From: Burkholderiales bacterium | GTDB lineage: Bacteria; Pseudomonadota; Gammaproteobacteria; Burkholderiales; JAHFRG01 | Direction: 5' to 3' | Assembly (NCBI GenBank): GCA_035518095.1 | Contig: DATIXX010000055.1 | Span: forward strand, 1-32,000 | Length of the DNA: 32,000 nt | Part shown: piece after piece, positions 26,636-32,000 of the stretch | Position numbering within the stretch: the stretch's first letter is position 1 | Layout: each line of letters starts with the position of its first letter | Translations under genes and position numbers: made by a program | Notes under the pieces: generated by a model | Seen by the model: only the letters and a program-made list of their open reading frames with translations | What the model was told of the DNA's origin: nothing | Database searches by the model: none

Positions 26636-27505
26636 ATGCTCAATATTGATCTTCACAGCCATTCTACCGTTTCAGACGGACTGTTATCTCCTGAAGAATT
26701 AATGCAGCGGGCAGCATCAAGAGGGGTTTGCGCGCTGGCCCTCACCGATCACGATGATATTGGCGGACTGTCGCGCGCCCGCGACGCTGCATATCGACTC
26801 GGGATACATTTTATCAACGGGGTGGAAATTTCGGTTAGCCGGTGCAGCCAGACTTTGCATATCGTGGGTTTGCGCATTAATCCGGAATATCCGGCGTTGT
26901 TGCGGGGACTGGAAGTTATCCGGTTAAGCCGCGCGGGACGCGCGCAGAGGATTGCAGCCGAACTTGAAAAATCGGGAATACGCGACAGCCTGGCTGGAGC
27001 GGCCCGATACGCCGGTAATCCTAATCTGATTGGGCGCGCTCACTTTGCGCGTTTTCTCGTCGAACGGGGTATTGCGGAGGATGTGAAAAGCGTATTCCAG
27101 AAATTTCTCAAACGAGGCAAGCCGGGCTACGTGGAGCACCGTTGGGTATCGCTCGCGGAAGCGGTAACCTGGATCACGGCAAGCGGGGGTATTGCGGTTT
27201 TAGCGCATCCAGGCCGCTACCCGGTTAGCGCCACACAAATGCAGCAGCTGCTTGGCGAGTTCAAGGAGCTGGGCGGCGCGGCCCTCGAAGTGGTGTCCGG
27301 GAGCCATACGTCGGAACAGTATGCGGTTTTTGCGCGGTATTCGAAACAATTCGACCTGCTTGCGTCAGTCGGCTCGGATTTTCACGGTCCCGGAGAAAGC
27401 CGCCGCGACGTTGGTCAGTTGCCGGAATTGCCCGATGGCTGCGTGCCGGTGTGGGAATTATGGTCGGATTCGAAGTCCGACGTGCGTGCAAAAAGACAAG
27501 TGTGA
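26636..27505 (+). CDS. rnm: PHP-domain phosphoesterase (RNase AM / 3',5'-nucleoside bisphosphatase, YciV type)
   Basis: 289 residues, a metal-dependent PHP phosphoesterase. E. coli RNase AM trims 5' ends of rRNA and the Chromobacterium homologue hydrolyses 3',5'-nucleoside bisphosphates. Trinuclear metal ligands are visible: H7 and H9 in DLHSHS, D14, D38-H39 in LTDHDD, E64 in GVEIS, the His in AVLAHPGRYP and the SDFH motif near the C-terminus. The insertion with NLIGRAHFARFLVERG matches the YciV group. It starts a compact cluster; the next gene begins 8 bp after its stop, and in E. coli yciV also sits next to yciO. Confidence 0.9.
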   Translation: MLNIDLHSHSTVSDGLLSPEELMQRAASRGVCALALTDHDDIGGLSRARDAAYRLGIHFINGVEISVSRCSQTLHIVGLRINPEYPALLRGLEVIRLSRAGRAQRIAAELEKSGIRDSLAGAARYAGNPNLIGRAHFARFLVERGIAEDVKSVFQKFLKRGKPGYVEHRWVSLAEAVTWITASGGIAVLAHPGRYPVSATQMQQLLGEFKELGGAALEVVSGSHTSEQYAVFARYSKQFDLLASVGSDFHGPGESRRDVGQLPELPDGCVPVWELWSDSKSDVRAKRQV

Positions 27506-27513
27506 GATTTTGC

Positions 27514-28140
27514 ATGGCGCAGTTCTTTTCGATACATATCGATAACCCTCAGCGGCGGCTCATTCGGCAGGCTGCGGCAATAATTCGCGATGGTGGCGTC
27601 ATCGTCTATCCAACCGACTCCTGTTATGCGCTGGGTTGCCACATTGGAGACAAAAATGCCATGCGGCGCATAAGAGAAATTCGCAGCGTGGACGAAAAAC
27701 ATCATTTCACGCTGGTTTGCCGCGATCTTTCGGAAATCTCGCGCTATGCCAGGGTGGATAACCGACAATACCGCCTGCTTAAGGCTGCAACGCCGGGAAG
27801 CTATACTTTTATTCTTCGTGCGAGCCGCGAAGTGCCGAAGCGATTGCAGCATCCAAAGCGCAAAACGATTGGACTGCGCGTACCAAATCACGCCGTGGTG
27901 CGCGAGTTGCTGGGCGAAATGAATGAACCCCTCTTAAGCAGCACTTTGCTATTGCCAGGCGACAATATGCCACTCAATGACGCCACGGAAATCCGCAATC
28001 GCCTCGAGCACAGCGTGAATTTGGTGTTGGATGGTGGCCCGTGTGGCGTAGAGATGACTACCGTGGTTGATCTTACGGAAGAAATCCCGTTACTGCTGCG
28101 CAAGGGCAAAGGTAGTCCGTCGGTATTCGGACTGCACTAA
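27514..28140 (+). CDS. yciO: YciO/Sua5-family protein (threonylcarbamoyl-AMP synthase fold)
   Basis: 208 residues with the YrdC/Sua5 RNA-binding fold. Key segments are AAIIRDGGVIVYPTDSCYALGC (nucleotide/bicarbonate region), RIREIRSVDEKHHFTLVCRDLSE and TPGSYTFILRAS, then GLRVPNH and SSTLLLPGD. The KR-IRP-like motif of YciO (HPKRKTIGLRVP) is present. The family makes or handles threonylcarbamoyl-AMP for tRNA t6A; YciO itself is much weaker than TsaC in E. coli. The ATG at 27514 is chosen because the longer frame from 27451 lies inside the preceding gene and adds polar sequence. Confidence 0.9.
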   Translation: MAQFFSIHIDNPQRRLIRQAAAIIRDGGVIVYPTDSCYALGCHIGDKNAMRRIREIRSVDEKHHFTLVCRDLSEISRYARVDNRQYRLLKAATPGSYTFILRASREVPKRLQHPKRKTIGLRVPNHAVVRELLGEMNEPLLSSTLLLPGDNMPLNDATEIRNRLEHSVNLVLDGGPCGVEMTTVVDLTEEIPLLLRKGKGSPSVFGLH

Positions 28141-28146
28141 GAGAAA

Positions 28147-28809
28147 ATGGGTTCAGATTTAATTCGGACCATCGCGATTTATGCGTTACCGGTGATATTT
28201 GCCATAACCTTGCATGAAGCGGCGCATGGTTACGTCGCCAAGCATTTCGGCGACATGACGGCCTATGCGCAGGGGCGCATAAGTCTTAACCCCCTTCGGC
28301 ATATCGACATGACAGGTACCATTATCGTGCCGCTGGTGCTGCTCCTGATAAGCAAACTTTTTGGAGGGAGTGGAATACTGTTTGGCTGGGCTAAGCCGGT
28401 GCCGGTTAATTTCTCCGGTCTACGCCATCCCAAACAGGATATGTTTTGGGTCGCAGCCGCCGGTCCGGGGGCGAATCTGATTATGGCGATGTTTTGGGCT
28501 CTGGTGCTTAAGTTTGCGCTCACCATTCCTGCGAGTGCTTATACGCTCCCCATGAGCCTTATGGGGAAGGCAGGCATCCAGATTAATGTGGTGCTAATGG
28601 TGCTAAATCTTTTGCCGGTTCCGCCGTTGGACGGCGGCCGAATCGCTGTGAGCCTGCTTCCACACCGTCTTTCTCATCGATTTTCCAGTATTGAGCCCTA
28701 CGGCCTGTTTATTTTGCTGCTGTTGCTTTTTAGCGGCGTTCTCGGGATTATCATGTGGCCTTTGGTAAATACAGTGATGCGACTCATTAGTTCGGTCCTA
28801 AATTTGTGA
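28147..28809 (+). CDS. Site-2 protease family (M50) membrane metalloprotease
   Basis: 220 residues with about five membrane segments. The zinc-binding motif HEAAH (H23, E24, H27) is in the first TM helix. The third ligand is in NLLPVPPLDGGRI (D162), the expected order for M50 peptidases. GWAKPVPVN and AAGPGANLIMA are typical of this short, PDZ-less subgroup. It lies 6 bp after yciO and 22 bp before trpS. The substrate is unknown. The position before trpS-scpA-scpB is a familiar proteobacterial arrangement. Confidence 0.92.
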   Translation: MGSDLIRTIAIYALPVIFAITLHEAAHGYVAKHFGDMTAYAQGRISLNPLRHIDMTGTIIVPLVLLLISKLFGGSGILFGWAKPVPVNFSGLRHPKQDMFWVAAAGPGANLIMAMFWALVLKFALTIPASAYTLPMSLMGKAGIQINVVLMVLNLLPVPPLDGGRIAVSLLPHRLSHRFSSIEPYGLFILLLLLFSGVLGIIMWPLVNTVMRLISSVLNL

Positions 28810-28831
28810 GAGAGGCAGATTAAAAGGTTAT

Positions 28832-30034
28832 ATGTTTACCGAACGGGTGCTATCGGGTATGCGTCCTACCGGCAGGCTGCATCTGGGGCATTATCACGGG
28901 GTTTTGAAAAACTGGGTGCAGTTGCAGAACGAGTACCCGTGCCTATTTTTTGTCGCCGACCTGCACGCGCTTACAACCCATTACGATACCCCGGAAATCA
29001 TCGAACAAAACGTCTGGGACATGTTGGTAGACTGGCTCGCCGCCGGTATTGATCCGTCACAAGCGACTCTATTCATTCAATCGCGAATTCCGGAACATGC
29101 GGAACTGCATCTTTTGCTTTCCATGATTACACCTCTGGGATGGCTTCTGCGCGTGCCTAGTTACAAAGATCAGCAGGAAAAACTCAGCGACAAGGATTTA
29201 AGCACGTATGGTTTTTTAGGTTATCCACTGCTGCAAAGCGCTGATATTCTAATTTACCGTGCAAGCCGCGTCCCCGTGGGCGAGGACCAGGTGCCGCATG
29301 TCGAATTTACACGCGAGCTCGCGCGGCGGTTTAATCATCTGTACGGCCGAGAAAAAGATTTTGAGATTAAAGCAAAAACGGCAGTGAAGAAACTTGGCGC
29401 AAAAAACAGCAAACTCTACCAACAATTCCGCGCACGCTACCAAGAGCAGGGCGATAGCGATGCGTTGGTCGCGGCGCGCGAGTTAATCGATAAGCGGCAG
29501 AATCTTACCCTGGGCGATCGCGAGCGCTTGTTTGGTTTTTTGGAAGGCGTGGGCCGAGTGATATTGGCTGAGCCGCGAGCCTTGCTTACCGAGGCTTCGA
29601 AGATGCCAGGGCTGGATGGGCAAAAGATGTCCAAGTCGTACAACAATACCATCGAATTGCGTGAGGACCCGGCAAGTGTCGCGAATAAAATTCGTACCAT
29701 GCCTACGGACCCGGCGCGCGTCAAACGCACTGACCCTGGAGATCCTGACAAATGTCCAGTATGGCAATTGCACTTGGTCTATTCTGATAAGCAACGACAG
29801 GATTGGGTGCAAACGGGCTGCAGAAGCGCCGGTATCGGCTGCCTGGAATGCAAACAGCCGGTGATCGACGCCGTGCTGCTTGAGCAAAAGCCAATGCGCG
29901 AGCGTGCGCAGATGTATCTCGATGACCCGGCGCTAATACGTAACATCATTGCCGACGGCTGCGAAAAAGCACAGAAGCTCGCGCAAGAAACGCTGCGTGA
30001 TGTGAAACAGGTAATGGGTTTGAGTTACGCTTGA
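28832..30034 (+). CDS. trpS: Tryptophanyl-tRNA synthetase
   Basis: 400-residue class I synthetase charging tRNA-Trp. The ATP motifs HLGH (17-20) and KMSKS (265-269) are intact. SGMRPTGRLHLGHYHG, ADLHALTTHY, GYPLLQSADILIY and VPVGEDQVPHVEFTRELARRFN are standard. It is longer than E. coli TrpS (334) because of a charged, probably helical insertion at about 178-245, placed between the Rossmann core and KMSKS. This longer form occurs in many betaproteobacteria. A Shine-Dalgarno AAAAGG lies 6 bases before the ATG. Confidence 0.97.
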   Translation: MFTERVLSGMRPTGRLHLGHYHGVLKNWVQLQNEYPCLFFVADLHALTTHYDTPEIIEQNVWDMLVDWLAAGIDPSQATLFIQSRIPEHAELHLLLSMITPLGWLLRVPSYKDQQEKLSDKDLSTYGFLGYPLLQSADILIYRASRVPVGEDQVPHVEFTRELARRFNHLYGREKDFEIKAKTAVKKLGAKNSKLYQQFRARYQEQGDSDALVAARELIDKRQNLTLGDRERLFGFLEGVGRVILAEPRALLTEASKMPGLDGQKMSKSYNNTIELREDPASVANKIRTMPTDPARVKRTDPGDPDKCPVWQLHLVYSDKQRQDWVQTGCRSAGIGCLECKQPVIDAVLLEQKPMRERAQMYLDDPALIRNIIADGCEKAQKLAQETLRDVKQVMGLSYA

Positions 30035-30056
30035 GCGCCTTGCGAAGAGAGAAGCC

Positions 30057-30851
30057 ATGAATCAGCCGGAAGCAGTGATCGCGCGCTTATATGGTGAACC
30101 GGTTCTTGAGGTCCCGCAGGATTTATATATCCCGCCGGATGCGTTGGAAGTATTTCTCGATACGTTCGAGGGGCCGCTTGATGTGCTGCTTTATCTTATT
30201 CGAAAAAACAATCTGAACGTGCTTGATATTCCAATGGCGGAACTTACACGCCAATACATGGCGTATGTAGATATGATGCATGCGCATCAGCTGGAACTCG
30301 CAGCCGAGTATCTATTAATGGCAGCATTGTTGATCGAAATCAAGTCGCGCATGCTTCTGCCGCGCCCGATTCAAGTGCAGGATGAACAGGTAGATCCACG
30401 CGCAGAACTCGTCAGGCGTCTGTTGGAATACGAGCAGATCAAGCTTGCCGCACGCAGTCTTGATGCGTTGCCTCAGGCCGGACGCGATTTCGCTTTGCTT
30501 GATGTGTGGATTGAACAGGCAGCAGCAAAGCGACTGCCGCAAATCAAGCGCGACGATTTAAGGGATGCGTGGTTAAGTCTAGTGGCACGGGAGCGCATGA
30601 ACCGTCATCACAGCGTCACGCGCGAACAATTATCGGTGCGTGAACGCATGACGCGCATATTGCGGCGATTGCAGGGTCTAAAATTCGTTGAATTCCACGA
30701 GCTATTTGAACGTGGCAGGGGAATTCCGGAGCTGCTGGTGACCTTCCTCGCTGTGCTTGAATTGGCTCGCGAAAATTTGGTGAGTGTTACGCAACAAGAA
30801 GCGTATGCCGCAATCTATGTAAAACTTAACGAGTTCTCTCCCGATGTATGA
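30057..30851 (+). CDS. scpA: Segregation and condensation protein A (kleisin)
   Basis: 264-residue kleisin subunit of the Smc-ScpAB condensin. The N-terminal helix bundle carries [23 protein letters not shown] and [10 protein letters not shown], then [21 protein letters not shown], all ScpA hallmarks. The C-terminal winged helix ends with [19 protein letters not shown]. It follows trpS by 22 bp and overlaps scpB by 8 bp. No smc gene is in the window. Confidence 0.96.
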   Translation: MNQPEAVIARLYGEPVLEVPQDLYIPPDALEVFLDTFEGPLDVLLYLIRKNNLNVLDIPMAELTRQYMAYVDMMHAHQLELAAEYLLMAALLIEIKSRMLLPRPIQVQDEQVDPRAELVRRLLEYEQIKLAARSLDALPQAGRDFALLDVWIEQAAAKRLPQIKRDDLRDAWLSLVARERMNRHHSVTREQLSVRERMTRILRRLQGLKFVEFHELFERGRGIPELLVTFLAVLELARENLVSVTQQEAYAAIYVKLNEFSPDV

Positions 30852-31386
30852 ATTGAAAGAAATTAAACTTATACTTGAAACAGCGTTGCTTGGAAGCTCA
30901 GAACCGCTTCCAATCTCCGAACTAAAAAAGTTATTCGAAAACGAACTGGATTCAGAAACGTTACGCAAGCTGCTGGATGAATTGCGCCAGGAGTGGTGCG
31001 GCAAGGGCATAGAGCTTGTCAACGTTGCAAGCGGCTGGCGGTTTCGCACCAAGCCCGAATATCAAAAATATTTGGATCGACTGAATCCGGACAAACCGCC
31101 GCGCTACTCGCGTGCTGCGATGGAAACTCTCGCTATTATCGCTTACCGTCAGCCGGTTACGCGCGGTGACATTGAACAAATTCGCGGCGTTGCGGTGTCT
31201 ACTCATGTAATCAAATTGCTTGAAGACCGAGGATGGATAGACGTGATCGGGCATCGTGAAACGCCGGGGCGCCCGGCTTTATATGCCACCACCAAGAGTT
31301 TTCTCGACGATTTAAGCCTTTGCTCGCTGGACGACCTCCCTCCGCTTGAAGACATCGGCAGCCTGGAAAAAGAACTCAATCTCTAA
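30844..31386 (+). CDS. scpB: Segregation and condensation protein B
   Basis: 180 residues with two winged-helix domains. The N-terminal half starts [25 protein letters not shown], and the second half carries the family block [16 protein letters not shown] [20 protein letters not shown], then [22 protein letters not shown]. It dimerises and binds the ScpA kleisin in the Smc complex. Translation is probably coupled to scpA through the 8-bp overlap. Confidence 0.96.
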   Translation: MYELKEIKLILETALLGSSEPLPISELKKLFENELDSETLRKLLDELRQEWCGKGIELVNVASGWRFRTKPEYQKYLDRLNPDKPPRYSRAAMETLAIIAYRQPVTRGDIEQIRGVAVSTHVIKLLEDRGWIDVIGHRETPGRPALYATTKSFLDDLSLCSLDDLPPLEDIGSLEKELNL

Positions 31387-31530
31387 GTGCGGCTGCGCGA
31401 ATCAGATTAATTTTTGGGATTGCCTTGCGGTTGCGCTAGAACATTTTTCGTGATGCAGGATTTCAGCATGGCGTTTCCTGTTGCTATGAATTCGGGGGAG
31501 CATTTTGTTCAAGTCTTCGCTGTCAATTTC

Positions 31531-31560
31531 TTGACGGATTTAACCTTAGTTTGCTATAGT
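31531..31560 (+). promoter_or_regulatory. Strong sigma-70 promoter for tRNA-fMet / rrn
   Basis: A -35 TTGACG (31531-31536), an 18-bp spacer and a -10 TATAGT (31555-31560) preceded by TGC, an extended -10. It lies 15 bases before the tRNA, consistent with a stable-RNA promoter. The AT-rich upstream sequence could act as an UP element. Nothing else is evident in 31387-31530. Confidence 0.8.
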
Positions 31561-31575
31561 CCCATGTCTAACAGA

Positions 31576-31652
<77 letters not shown>

Positions 31653-31653
31653 A

Positions 31654-31786
31654 TGCTCTTTAACAAATCACAGCCGATAAGTGTGGGCGCTTGGTTTTGA
31701 GCGCTATGCCGGTTCTTTTCCGGCATGGAACTTTTATAAAGTCAAGTGCTCGCAAGATGTAATTCGTCAAGCGAGAGTTTAAGATC
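31654..31786 (+). promoter_or_regulatory. rrn leader with boxA antitermination site
   Basis: TGCTCTTTAACA (31654-31665) matches the ribosomal boxA, where Nus factors load. Two hairpins follow: GCGCT/AGCGC (31687-31691, 31700-31704) and ATGCCGG/CCGGCAT (31706-31712, 31720-31726). A CTCGC/GCGAG pair lies near 31750-31775. The rest should pair with sequence beyond the 16S 3' end for RNase III processing. Confidence 0.85.
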
Positions 31787-32000
31787 AAATTGAAGAGTTT
31801 GATCCTGGCTCAGATTGAACGCTGGCGGCATGCCTTACACATGCAAGTCGAACGTGAAAGCGGGGCAACCCGCAAGTAGAGTGGCGGACGGGTGAGTAAT
31901 GCATCGGAACGTGTCCAGTAATGGGGGATAACCTAGCGAAAGTTAGGCTAATACCGCATACGATCTTCGGATGAAAGCGGGGGCTGCAGCACTAAGAGCT
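31787..32000 (+). rRNA. rrs: 16S ribosomal RNA, 5' part
   Basis: It begins AAATTGAAGAGTTTGATC, the usual 5' end, followed by GGCTCAGATTGAACGCTGG and ACACATGCAAGTCGAACG, then GACGGGTGAGTAATGC. The first 214 nt are visible; the gene runs off the right edge. The helix sequences fit Betaproteobacteria, but the fragment is too short for a finer placement. Confidence 0.97.

Overview
The window looks like a chromosomal segment of a betaproteobacterium. The partial 16S rRNA at the right edge is of proteobacterial/betaproteobacterial type. Several gene blocks (accA-tilS; rnm-yciO-site-2 protease-trpS-scpA-scpB) are arrangements familiar from that class, and there is one 5-gene branched-chain amino acid-type ABC operon. 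No genus can be assigned from what is visible. I see no insertion sequence, integrase, phage gene, CRISPR array or plasmid gene.

Layout, left to right. (1) 1-6696 is an envelope-stress/drug-efflux locus. On the minus strand, a Spy/CpxP-like periplasmic protein, the membrane-fusion protein MdtA and the RND pump MdtB (running off the left edge) form a tightly overlapped operon. Divergent from it is an OmpR/EnvZ-type two-component pair. The 219-bp divergent region holds paired palindromic repeats that could be the operator. (2) 6783-8383 holds a terminator hairpin, a solitary SufU-like Fe-S scaffold/sulfurtransferase protein with extra cysteines, and a class I DAHP synthase. (3) 8408-9415 on the minus strand is an exported seven-bladed YVTN-type beta-propeller. 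(4) 9416-11666 is gene-poor: one uncharacterised 222-aa protein with its own good terminator, plus palindromes and repeated GTAC-centred motifs. (5) 11667-12998 is a TolC-family outer-membrane channel, followed by another gene-poor gap. (6) 13568-18265 holds a DHCR24/TmsA-like FAD oxidoreductase, an MscS channel fused to a cyclic-nucleotide-binding domain, and gamma-glutamyltransferase. (7) 18326-20645 is accA and tilS. (8) 20737-25192 on the minus strand is a complete livK-H-M-G-F-type uptake operon. (9) 25719-26504 on the minus strand is a DUF1223 thioredoxin-like secreted protein. (10) 26636-31386 is a compact plus-strand cluster: RNase AM-type PHP phosphoesterase, YciO, a site-2 protease, TrpRS, ScpA and ScpB. 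(11) From 31531 a strong promoter drives initiator tRNA-fMet, then an rrn boxA leader and the 5' end of 16S rRNA.

How the parts work together. MdtA-MdtB needs an outer-membrane TolC, and the TolC at 11667 is a possible partner. The two-component pair next to the Spy-like gene and the pump recalls the E. coli BaeSR regulon, in which spy and mdtABC are co-regulated but unlinked. ScpA and ScpB are the non-SMC subunits of condensin and overlap by 8 bp. The tRNA-fMet sits between the apparent rrn promoter and boxA, so it is probably co-transcribed with the ribosomal operon.

The most unusual items are the four-copy 24-bp coding repeat that inserts an Ala/Gln/Pro/Thr linker into MdtB, the tRNA-fMet at the head of the rrn operon, the TmsA/DHCR24-like reductase with no methyltransferase partner nearby, the cyclic-nucleotide-type MscS channel, and the Cys-rich SufU. 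I found no convincing wholly new system. Most of the window is core chromosome.
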